From positions 1 to 5,571 of the forward strand of contig CAMTOX010000143.1 of assembly GCA_947074225.1 (NCBI GenBank): a DNA stretch of 5,571 nt, in the 5' to 3' direction. The notes below the pieces were generated by a model. It saw only the letters and a list, made by a program, of their open reading frames with translations. It searched no databases and had not been told where the DNA came from. Shown piece after piece: positions 1-5,571 of the stretch. The DNA comes from an uncultured bacterium (lineage in GTDB: Bacteria > Bacteroidota > Bacteroidia > Bacteroidales > Paludibacteraceae). Both the position numbers and the translations under genes were made by a program. Position 1 is the stretch's first letter; the number at the start of each line of letters is the position of its first letter.

Positions 1-618
1 CAAGCAAATGAAATTATCATTAAAAATACCACCATGGAATCTAATGAGAGTAATCGTAATGGCTATTGCATTAGTACCGGAAAAGCAAACTTTACACTAA
101 TAAACTCTACAATGAGTAATAACGTGGGAGGTATTGAAATGTCAAACGATGTTTCAGGCGCTTCATTCAACTTTATAAATTCTATTGTGGTCAATGAATC
201 TAATCCACAAATGGATATTCGTTTGCGTAGAGATACTGCAACTATCAATTCATTCTATTCTCTCTTTGGAACTGTCGATGCTTATTACGATACTACATTA
301 AACATCTTCAATACTCATATAGGAACTCAAATAGGAGTTACTATGAGCGACCTCTTTGAGACTTTCACTGCTCAAGGAAAACCGGTATTAGACGCCGATG
401 GAACGCTACATATTGATGCTTTGAGTCAAGCAGCTTGTAGTGGCTCCTATTTCTGGCACAATAATGACTATTCTACCATGGCCTATTCGCTCTCTCCAAC
501 AGACTCTTTGCATTATATCAGAGGTAATGATTCTTTCTTAACCATGCTTGCCAAAGACCAAATAGGGCAAACCATCTCAGGTGAAGCTCATATAGGTAGT
601 TATTTTAGAGGTTGTAGA
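1..618 (+). other. C-terminal end of a right-handed beta-helix-like region
   Basis: Domain of the large protein (residues 1-206). It has short beta-strand turns rich in N, S, T, I and F, such as IIIKNTTM, FTLINSTMSNN and FNFINSIVVNES, the pattern of pectin-lyase-like parallel beta-helix repeats. It closes at 556-606 with DQIGQTISGEAHIGSYF. This resembles the 'D..G.pR.....DIGAYE' closing motif of Bacteroidota 'choice-of-anchor Q' beta-helix proteins, with AHIGSYF in place of DIGAYE. More helix turns and the signal peptide are expected upstream of the window. The family call rests on pattern only. Confidence 0.6.
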
Positions 619-3600
619 ATAATTCGTATTGACGATATTCTTACACCTATGCCTATTTGTAGCGGCGATACATTGGTATTAGTAATCCCTACATTAGACG
701 ATAAAGGCTTTGCAGTAACAGCTCAAGGATGGGAACTTGCTGTAGATTCGCTCTTTAATCAATCTATCGTCTATACCAATCAATCTCTAAACTACTTGCA
801 AAACAACTGTTACTTGCGCTATTATGTAACTAATATAAATGGCACTTTTTATAGCAATGTGGTACAGATTTCTGTATTACCAGAAGTAACAATAGAATTA
901 ATAGATAATATCGAAATATGCTATGGAGGTAATATTGAAACGCTATCTGTAGTGAAAACTAGCAGTGCCAATATCTCTCGTATAGAGATTCATAATAACG
1001 ATTCTACCATAGGTTTAGATGCATATTATGCTACAGATACTATTCAAGGCACATTATTAATCAACGAAGGCAATACTCCAAAAGTGGCTACACTAACCGT
1101 TACACCCTATAGCAGTAAAGATGGAGTAGAGTGTGCCGGAATATCAGATACTTTGACTGTAACGATTTATCCACAACTCTTATTAGATACTATACAGAAT
1201 CAAGTACTTTGTGTTAATAGTTTAACACAGGAAATTCCTTTCTCTATTCAAAGCAGTGCCGACTCTGTACGCTACCTCTGGAGTAATGACAATACCTCTA
1301 TTGGCCTTTCGGCCAATGGCGAAGGAAATATTCCTCCGTTTATCACGGTCAATAACGATACCGTACCACAAAGAGCGGTGATTACTGTAACGCCACAAAC
1401 CATTCATTCAGATAGTATCATCTGTACAGGTACACCGTTCAACTTCTACCTCATGGTATTGCCCGAAGTGACTGTTCCAACCATTGCCAACCAAAAGGTG
1501 TGCAATAATGATTTGACTGATTCTATTGCTTTCGACACTCATCGCTATAGCGGACGCGTGCATTATGAATGGACAAACTCTAATAGTGTCATCGGTTTGC
1601 CGGCTTCAGGAACAGGTACTATACCATCATTTACTGCCATTGGCAAAGATACTGTGCTTCAAGTGGCCACTATCACAGTTACCGGATATTATCAGATGAA
1701 CAATACCATTTGTGCTTCACAACCCGATAGTTTCACCATTACGGTATTACCAAAGGTAACAATGGACTCATTGCCAGATCTCATACTCTGTGGAAATGAG
1801 GTTGTGTCTACTATTGCCTTTACCTCAACTGTCGATTCAACGTTCATGCGCTATGAATGGACCAATACGAATACTTCAATAGGTTTAGCCGCTTCGGGCA
1901 ATGGAATAATCCCATCATTCGTTGCTGTTGCTACCGATAGCTTAGTCAATACAGCAGTGATTACTGTTACTCCTATCTATTCTTATAATGGTGATGAGTG
2001 TAGAGGAGCCTCGCGTCTCTTTACCATCTCTGTAAATCCTAGGCCTAAGATGGAACTCGTGGGCAATGGCATTGTTTGTCATAATGGTACTGTAGCATCC
2101 ATTTTATTGAATACTCCTGCAAGCATTGGTACCATGAGCTACCAATGGAACAATGATAATACTGCTATTGGTCTTGCTTCAGCAGGTAACGGAAATATAC
2201 CGGCTTTTACCGCTCTCAATACCGATACCACGGTACAAATAGCTACGATTACTGTTTTGGCATTTCAAACTTTGAATGGTCTCACTTGTCAAACCGATAG
2301 TCAACAGTTTACGATCTCTGTCAATCCGGTTGCCACCATGGTATCTATTAACAATAGTACAGTCTGTGCAGGTGCCATAGTATCATCTATTGACTTTAGC
2401 AGTAATGTTTCAAGTCAAGCAGTGCGCTACGATTGGCACAATAACGATACTACCATTGGGCTTTCGGCACGTGGTTCAGGTGCTATTCCTTCATTTACGG
2501 CAACTAATAACGGTCAAAATCCTATAATTGCCACTATTACTGTAACCCCGTATATCACTACCAATGGTTTAGATTGTGCTGGCAATACTATCAACTTTAC
2601 TATTACAGTAAATCCACAAGTGGCTATGGCGGCAGTAACTAATCAGGTGCTTTGTGCCGGTAGTAGTAGCAATGCCATCACTTTTGCTTCGACCAACAGT
2701 GGTGGTACCATTCGGTATGAATGGAATAATGACAATACCTCTATTGGACTTGCAGCCACAGGTAATGGCTCTATACCTTCATTCACAACTGTTAATGGTA
2801 CTACTGCTCCTGTCACTGCCACCATAACAGTAACACCATATTTCACTGCAGACGGTGTGGAATGTAGTGGCATTGCACAAACGTTTACCATTACAGTTTT
2901 ACCCACAGTGACTATGAATGCTCTTCAAAATCAAACCACTTGTCACAATGCCACAATAAATGCTGTGAGTTTCAGTACCTCCTTGACCAATGGCACTATG
3001 CGTTATGCTTGGACAAATTCTAATACCGCCATTGGTTTAGCTGCTTCAGGTACTGGCGATATTGCTGCTTTCACTGCTACAAATACCGGTTTAACTGCCT
3101 TAGTAGCTACCATTACCATAACCCCTTATTACACTTATAGTGGGGTAGAGTGTGCCGGTGCACCTCAGTCGTTTACCATTACTATCAACCCAATGGTAAA
3201 TACAAATGCTGTGTTAAGTCAACGACTTTGCCATGGTGCCAATACCACAGCGATACAATTTGGCTCGCAAGTAACCGATGGCTCAGTGCGCTATGAATGG
3301 ACCAATACGAATACCTCAATAGGCTTAGCCGCTTCGGGCAATGGTCACATAGCCTCTTTTGCTGCAACAAATACAGGTAATGCGCCGGCAGTAGCCAATC
3401 TTTCGGTCACTTCATTCTACACCTTCAATGGGTCAGAGTGCCAAGGCACCACAGAAAGTTTCACCATAACCGTGCATCCGGTGGCCAATGTTACTGCCAT
3501 CGCCAATCAAGTGGTGTGTAACAATAGTGCTACTGCTGCCATCAACTTCACCACAGGTGTTACCGGAGGTACTATGCGTTATGAATGGAGCAATGATAAC

Positions 3601-5016
3601 ACGGCCATTGGCTTAGCTGCAACAGGCATTGGCGATATACAAAGCTTTACAGCAACAAATAATGGTGTGACACCTGAAGTAGCTACCATAACAGTAACCC
3701 CTTATTACGAGGTGGCATTGGTAGAGTGTGCAGGTACACCAATCACCTTCACCATCACTGTAGTACCAACGGTAGTGATCGATGCACTTACTTCACAAGA
3801 GGTGTGCGGCAATGCTATGACAACTGCCATAGCCTTTACTTCGCAAAATAGTGGTGGTAACATGCGCTTTGATTGGACCAACGACAATACCGGTATTGGT
3901 CTAGGCGCTACAGGCACCGGTGATATCCCTGCCTTCACTGCCACCAACAGTGGCGACACAGTTGCAATAGCCACAATCACAGTAACACCTATCTTTATTC
4001 TCGATGGAGTAGAATGTAGCGGTACCTCACAAACCATGACCATTAAAGTGAACCCTACTTTAACCACCACCATCAACGACATGATTATGCAAGGTGCTAT
4101 TTACAATGATTATGGATTTGATATCAAAACCGCTCAATATCCGATAGGAATAGAACGCTTTACGCAAACGTTAGTAGCATCTACTGGTTGCGACTCTATT
4201 TTAGAGTTACACTTGAATATCACTCCGGTGCCACCATTCATCTTTGAATCGATCACCGTCGATGCATTTGGCTATTGTGCCGGCGATGGCTCGAAGGGAA
4301 TCTATTTCAAACTCTCTAGTGGCGAAGCCGAAGAGTATCGCATTATCTATGGTGCTGCCGCTTTGGCACAAGGCTTTGTCAATGAACCTTATCAAACCGT
4401 TCCTGCCGATGGATTATTACTGATCAATGTGCCTCAAAACTGCCTATCGGGACTTTACGATGCGCAATTACAGTTGAAGCATCAGTATGGATTAGAAAGC
4501 ACGCCTGAGTCATTTGAATTTAAAGTTAATCTTTCATCGGCGCTTATCTATCAAAAATTAGATAATGTCATAGCAGTTTACAATACCAATGGTCAGTTTA
4601 CTGCTTTCCAATGGTATCGTGATGGCGAATTAATCATTGGTGCCAATCAAGAATACTATGTAGAACCCGGCGGATTGATAGGTTCTTATCATGTTCAGGT
4701 AACCACCATGTCAGGCACCACGGCTTATATTTGCCCAACGCATAATTATGGCTATGGCACCAATCCGGGAACCTATATCACCATCGCACCAAACCCAACA
4801 ACCGATATGATAACTGTCTTACTCGACGATTACCCCATTGGAACCTATCTGCATATTTACGATATGAAGGGTGCGGTAATGATTTCGCAACTTATCGATA
4901 GCCCATTCATAACAGTTAGTTTGGGGCACCTCATACAGGGTGTGTATATGGTAGGTGTTTATGATCCGGTACGCAAAATTAAATATTACGAAAAGGTCAT
5001 TAAGATAGAACGCTAA
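1..5016 (+). CDS. Giant T9SS-exported surface protein with 11 PKD-like repeats (5' truncated)
   Basis: The frame is open from the first base, so the true start and signal peptide lie upstream. The ATG at 34 is only an internal methionine, because the 11 codons before it continue the same beta-helix-like sequence. The visible part is 1671 residues (numbered here from base 1). Order: beta-helix end (1-206), Ig-like domain (207-294), eleven PKD-like repeats (295-1352), GCDSI module (1353-1409), two beta-sandwich-like segments (1410-1580), T9SS type A sorting domain (1592-1671). No catalytic motif or transmembrane helix is visible. In Bacteroidota this architecture belongs to proteins carried by Sec across the inner membrane, then by the type IX system across the outer membrane, where the C-terminal domain is cleaved and the protein is anchored or released. 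A role in adhesion or as a cell-surface fibre is inference. The gene ends with TAA TAA and is followed by a strong terminator, so it is probably the last gene of its transcript. Confidence 0.95.
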   Translation, partial: QANEIIIKNTTMESNESNRNGYCISTGKANFTLINSTMSNNVGGIEMSNDVSGASFNFINSIVVNESNPQMDIRLRRDTATINSFYSLFGTVDAYYDTTLNIFNTHIGTQIGVTMSDLFETFTAQGKPVLDADGTLHIDALSQAACSGSYFWHNNDYSTMAYSLSPTDSLHYIRGNDSFLTMLAKDQIGQTISGEAHIGSYFRGCRIIRIDDILTPMPICSGDTLVLVIPTLDDKGFAVTAQGWELAVDSLFNQSIVYTNQSLNYLQNNCYLRYYVTNINGTFYSNVVQISVLPEVTIELIDNIEICYGGNIETLSVVKTSSANISRIEIHNNDSTIGLDAYYATDTIQGTLLINEGNTPKVATLTVTPYSSKDGVECAGISDTLTVTIYPQLLLDTIQNQVLCVNSLTQEIPFSIQSSADSVRYLWSNDNTSIGLSANGEGNIPPFITVNNDTVPQRAVITVTPQTIHSDSIICTGTPFNFYLMVLPEVTVPTIANQKVCNNDLTDSIAFDTHRYSGRVHYEWTNSNSVIGLPASGTGTIPSFTAIGKDTVLQVATITVTGYYQMNNTICASQPDSFTITVLPKVTMDSLPDLILCGNEVVSTIAFTSTVDSTFMRYEWTNTNTSIGLAASGNGIIPSFVAVATDSLVNTAVITVTPIYSYNGDECRGASRLFTISVNPRPKMELVGNGIVCHNGTVASILLNTPASIGTMSYQWNNDNTAIGLASAGNGNIPAFTALNTDTTVQIATITVLAFQTLNGLTCQTDSQQFTISVNPVATMVSINNSTVCAGAIVSSIDFSSNVSSQAVRYDWHNNDTTIGLSARGSGAIPSFTATNNGQNPIIATITVTPYITTNGLDCAGNTINFTITVNPQVAMAAVTNQVLCAGSSSNAITFASTNSGGTIRYEWNNDNTSIGLAATGNGSIPSFTTVNGTTAPVTATITVTPYFTADGVECSGIAQTFTITVLPTVTMNALQNQTTCHNATINAVSFSTSLTNGTMRYAWTNSNTAIGLAASGTGDIAAFTATNTGLTALVATITITPYYTYSGVECAGAPQSFTITINPMVNTNAVLSQRLCHGANTTAIQFGSQVTDGSVRYEWTNTNTSIGLAASGNGHIASFAATNTGNAPAVANLSVTSFYTFNGSECQGTTESFTITVHPVANVTAIANQVVCNNSATAAINFTTGVTGGTMRYEWSNDNTAIGLAATGIGDIQSFTATNNGVTPEVATITVTPYYEVALVECAGTPITFTITVVPTVVIDALTSQEVCGNAMTTAIAFTSQNSGGNMRFDWTNDNTGIGLGATGTGDIPAFTATNSGDTVAIATITVTPIFILDGVECSGTSQTMTIKVNPTLTTTINDMIMQGAIYNDYGFDIKTAQYPIGIERFTQTLVASTGCDSILELHLNITPVPPFIFESITVDAFGYCAGDGSKGIYFKLSSGEAEEYRIIYGAAALAQGFVNEPYQTVPADGLLLINVPQNCLSGLYDAQLQLKHQYGLESTPESFEFKVNLSSALIYQKLDNVIAVYNTNGQFTAFQWYRDGELIIGANQEYYVEPGGLIGSYHVQVTTMSGTTAYICPTHNYGYGTNPGTYITIAPNPTTDMITVLLDDYPIGTYLHIYDMKGAVMISQLIDSPFITVSLGHLIQGVYMVGVYDPVRKIKYYEKVIKIER
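619..882 (+). other. Divergent Ig-like/PKD-like domain preceding the repeat array
   Basis: Residues 207-294 of the large protein. The segment has the beta-strand rhythm of an Ig-like domain: PICSGDTLVLVIP near its start, a central QGWELAVDS, then LRYYVTNINGTFYSNVVQISVLP-type strands at the end. It closes with the same V-L-P boundary as the repeats that follow. It lacks the W-T-N-x-N-T-S-I-G-L core and the G-V-E-C motif, so it is not counted as a repeat unit. It may be a linker between the beta-helix and the array. Confidence 0.5.
1847..1904 (+). repeat. 58-bp near-identical block, copy in repeat 4
   Basis: This block encodes the RYEWTNTNTSIGLAASGNG core of repeat 4. It matches 3287-3344 in repeat 9 at 56 of 58 bases. 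The two differences are third-position T/C changes (act/acc and ggt/ggc) that leave the protein unchanged. The copies lie 1440 bp apart, exactly five repeat periods. Confidence 0.9.
3287..3344 (+). repeat. 58-bp near-identical block, copy in repeat 9
   Basis: Partner of 1847-1904. Flanking sequence in repeats 4 and 9 is clearly more divergent than this block, so the similarity is local rather than spread over the whole repeat. That pattern fits local gene conversion or a recent recombination patch within the array (inference). Confidence 0.9.
4057..4227 (+). other. Single degenerate 'GCDSI' beta module after the array
   Basis: Residues 1353-1409 of the large protein. It begins TLTTTINDMIMQGAIYNDYGF and ends with TGCDSILELHLNIT. 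This matches a short module frequent in Bacteroidota T9SS proteins, of the general form 'I.d.iC.G..Y...GF......G.Y......GCDSI..L.L.V'. The usual first Cys (I-C-x-G) is Met here (IMQG), while the Cys of GCDSI (codon at 4189) remains. A module of this kind that normally has two Cys therefore has only one. The match is made from memory of the family pattern. Confidence 0.6.
4228..4536 (+). other. Unassigned beta-sandwich-like segment
   Basis: Residues 1410-1512 of the large protein. It starts PPFIFESITVDAFGYCAGDG and ends ESFEFKVNLSS, with alternating hydrophobic strands and two Cys (in GYCAGDG and PQNCLSG). The CxGDGS start and the 'SGLYDAQLQLKHQYGLES' strand resemble Ig-like segments found just before the sorting domain in other Bacteroidota proteins. 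I do not recognise a named family. Confidence 0.4.
4537..4740 (+). other. Ig-like domain with QWYRDG core
   Basis: Residues 1513-1580 of the large protein. FQWYRDGELIIGANQEYY followed by GSYHVQVTT is the common Bacteroidota Ig-like pattern 'QWY.nG..I.gAt...Y.....G.Y.V.V', in which the Trp (codon at 4612) sits in the core and the GxYxVxV strand closes the sandwich. It ends with a Cys (YICPT). It lies directly before the sorting domain, a usual position for this domain. Confidence 0.65.
4774..5013 (+). other. T9SS type A sorting domain (C-terminal secretion signal)
   Basis: Residues 1592-1671, the last 80 of the protein. Features seen in order are YITIAPNPTTD (the PNPT motif of the family, codons 4789-4800), a strand MITVLL, LHIYDMKGAVM (the usual 'IYD..G..V' strand), and LIQGVYMVGVYD (the usual 'L..G.Y...V' strand). 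The end is KYYEKVIKIER, matching the typical basic 'K.VK' C-terminus. In characterised T9SS proteins this domain directs passage through the outer membrane and is removed by a sortase-like protease. It is the strongest evidence for both the export route and the phylum. Confidence 0.92.
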
Positions 5017-5047
5017 TAACACACATCGGTTAGATTAATAAAAGAAG

Positions 5048-5086
5048 ATAAACCCATTGTCGATTTCTATACGGCAGTGGGTTTAT
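5048..5086. terminator. Rho-independent terminator, probably bidirectional
   Basis: Bases 5048-5062 pair with 5072-5086 in an unbroken 15-bp stem (two G-T wobbles) around a 9-base loop (5063-5071). The stem has a CCC/GGG core flanked by AT pairs. On the plus strand it is followed by TTGATTTTA, and it lies 29 bases after the second stop of the large gene. On the minus strand the downstream side reads TTCTTTTATTAA, an even better U-tract. It therefore ends the large gene's transcript and may also stop transcription coming from the right. Confidence 0.85.
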
Positions 5087-5200
5087 TGATTTTACCACTC
5101 CCAACAACATTGTGCATGCTCCATTTTCAACGTTTTCATCACATAGCTTCTCAAACTATTTTCTTCTATTCTCCCACTTTCATATATCCTCCAAATAGGG

Positions 5201-5275
5201 ACCTTGTTTGCACCTTGCTCGGACCTCGCTCGCACCTAGGCTCCGAGCAAGGTCCGAGCAAGGTGCGAGCAAGGT
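5201..5275. repeat. Large imperfect inverted repeat made of 11-bp units
   Basis: The left arm is three 11-bp units: ACCTTGTTTGC (5201), ACCTTGCTCGG (5212) and ACCTCGCTCGC (5223). The right arm is three units of the reverse complement: CCGAGCAAGGT (5243), CCGAGCAAGGT (5254) and GCGAGCAAGGT (5265). The arms pair over 33 positions (29 Watson-Crick, 2 wobble, 2 mismatch) around a 9-base centre (5234-5242) that contains the palindrome CCTAGG. The result is both a tandem repeat with an 11-bp period and a long hairpin or cruciform. No T-tract follows it, so it is not a standard terminator. The function is unknown. Confidence 0.9.
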
Positions 5276-5313
5276 GGCAGTTTTGTATGAGATTGAGGGG
5301 TGTCTTCCTAAAT

Positions 5314-5337
5314 AAGTTGACTTAGCAAGTTGATCAA
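5314..5337. promoter_or_regulatory. Paired AAGTTGA direct repeats with TTGATCAA palindrome
   Basis: AAGTTGA occurs at 5314-5320 and again at 5327-5333, a 13-bp spacing. The second copy runs into the perfect 8-bp palindrome TTGATCAA (5330-5337). ACTT and AAGT also face each other around AGC at 5320-5330. It lies about 95 bp upstream of the possible downstream start codon. An operator or the end of a mobile element are both possible; neither is shown. Confidence 0.3.
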
Positions 5338-5399
5338 TTTATAATATAAAATAGATGATTTAAACATAGCTTCGGCCATGGTTTAGCATTTTGGCGATT

Positions 5400-5407
5400 T
5401 ATATTTG
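5400..5407 (+). promoter_or_regulatory. Bacteroidota-type -7 promoter motif TATATTTG
   Basis: TATATTTG matches the -7 consensus TAnnTTTG of the Bacteroidota primary sigma factor exactly. It lies 24 bases before the ATG at 5432, which would leave a short untranslated leader. The expected -33 TTTG box about 19-21 bases upstream is not clear: TTTA (5382) is too close and TTCG (5371) slightly too far. The call rests on one 8-base motif and its position. Confidence 0.45.
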
Positions 5408-5431
5408 TGCATTATTATCATTTAGAATGTG

Positions 5432-5571
5432 ATGAAACAGGAACAACAAGTAATAACTGTAGAGTTGGCTCGTGCAAAGTTTGAAATGGTGTTAATAGTC
5501 GATTCTCCATTAGATCGTGGGCATGCACCCTATGTCATAGGGAAAAGGTGTGTGACCCAAGCCTTGTGGAG
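5432..5571 (+). CDS. Start of an unrecognised open frame, truncated by the window edge
   Basis: From the ATG at 5432 the frame stays open for 46 codons to the last base. It begins MKQEQQVITVELARAKFEMV and continues with VLIVDSPLDRGHAP. The other forward frame and all three minus-strand frames tested across this stretch meet stops. A GTG sits directly before the ATG in the same frame, so the start is uncertain by one codon. No Shine-Dalgarno sequence is seen, which is normal in this phylum, and a -7 motif lies at 5400. I do not recognise a family. The codon run is short enough to be chance, so gene status is uncertain; a mobile-element gene is one alternative. Confidence 0.4.
   Translation, partial: MKQEQQVITVELARAKFEMVLIVDSPLDRGHAPYVIGKRCVTQALW

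Larger units (their letters stand above)
883..4056 (+). repeat. Eleven tandem PKD-like repeats, about 96 aa each
   Basis: Units start at 883, 1174, 1465, 1753, 2041, 2329, 2617, 2905, 3193, 3481 and 3769. The first two are 291 bp (97 aa) and the other nine exactly 288 bp (96 aa). Each unit has a Cys at about residue 13 (as in NQVVC), a central core like YEWTNxNTSIGLAASG, a strand ending ATITVTP, a second Cys at about residue 83 (as in VECxG), and a final FTITVNP-like strand whose last residue is always Pro. This matches the PKD-like domain common in Bacteroidota secreted proteins. Both Cys are present in all eleven units, which suggests a disulfide per domain (inference). Unit 1 is the most divergent, with IEIHNN in place of the YEWTNxN core. 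The units are likely a rigid stalk or a multivalent binding surface; which one cannot be told. Confidence 0.93.
5017..5431. other. Intergenic region with terminator, GC-rich hairpin and promoter-like site
   Basis: No convincing gene lies in these 415 bp. After the second in-frame stop (5017-5019) come the terminator (5048-5086), then a pyrimidine-rich plus strand (about 5095-5200), the 11-bp-unit hairpin (5201-5275, about 61% GC by count, unlike its AT-rich surroundings), an AT-rich stretch with a small palindrome (5314-5360), and a promoter-like motif at 5400. A plus-strand frame from 5077 to 5325 crosses the terminator and the hairpin and is not credible as a gene. Confidence 0.8.

Noticed and set aside
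34..36. ATG at 34 as the start of the large gene
   Set aside because: The frame is open upstream to base 1 and the preceding codons continue the same strand pattern; there is no signal peptide after this Met, although a T9SS cargo must have one.
883..4056. CRISPR-like periodic repeat
   Set aside because: The periodicity is a protein-coding 288-bp domain repeat with diverged sequence, not short identical repeats separated by unique spacers.
3705..4082. Minus-strand 125-codon open frame
   Set aside because: It is antisense to repeats 10 and 11. A similar antisense frame (2643-2906) appears over repeat 7, with similar peptide runs, because the repeats themselves avoid stops on that strand.
4819..5022. 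Minus-strand 67-codon open frame
   Set aside because: It lies antisense to the T9SS sorting domain, whose motifs are clear on the plus strand.
5201..5275. Rho-independent terminator
   Set aside because: The stem is long and GC-rich but is followed on both sides by mixed sequence without a U-tract (GGCAG on the plus strand, CCCTATT on the minus strand), and a clear terminator already exists at 5048-5086.
5077..5325. Plus-strand 82-codon open frame after the large gene
   Set aside because: It starts inside the 3' arm of the terminator stem, runs through the GC-rich hairpin, and its composition (many P, H, F, R) looks like non-coding sequence.

Overview
The window looks like a piece of a Bacteroidota (probably Bacteroidales) chromosome. 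The main reason is one very large, 5'-truncated gene with the architecture of a secreted type IX secretion system (T9SS) surface protein: a beta-helix-like N-terminal part, a long array of PKD-like/Ig-like repeats, a 'GCDSI' module, and a C-terminal T9SS type A sorting domain. The AT-rich composition, the lack of recognisable Shine-Dalgarno sites and a TAnnTTTG promoter-like motif near the right end agree with this.

Layout. Positions 1-5016 (+) are one open frame that enters from the left edge, so its start and signal peptide are outside the window; 1671 codons are visible. In order it holds the end of a beta-helix region (1-618), one divergent Ig-like domain (619-882), eleven tandem PKD-like repeats (883-4056; the last nine are each exactly 288 bp / 96 aa), a degenerate GCDSI module (4057-4227), two further beta-sandwich-like segments (4228-4740) and the T9SS sorting domain (4774-5013). 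The gene ends in tandem TAA TAA.

Positions 5017-5431 form an intergenic region. It has a strong 15-bp stem-loop terminator (5048-5086) that probably works in both directions. It also has a GC-rich inverted repeat built from 11-bp units (5201-5275), a small palindrome-rich site (5314-5337), and a promoter-like motif (5400-5407). From 5432 an unrecognised frame stays open to the right edge and may be the start of another gene.

The large protein is most simply read as an exported, cell-surface-anchored or released repeat protein, perhaps an adhesin or structural fibre. Its ligand cannot be read from the sequence. No enzyme domain, RNA gene, CRISPR array or complete mobile element was found. The least explained structure is the 11-bp-periodic hairpin and the short minus-strand frame beside it.
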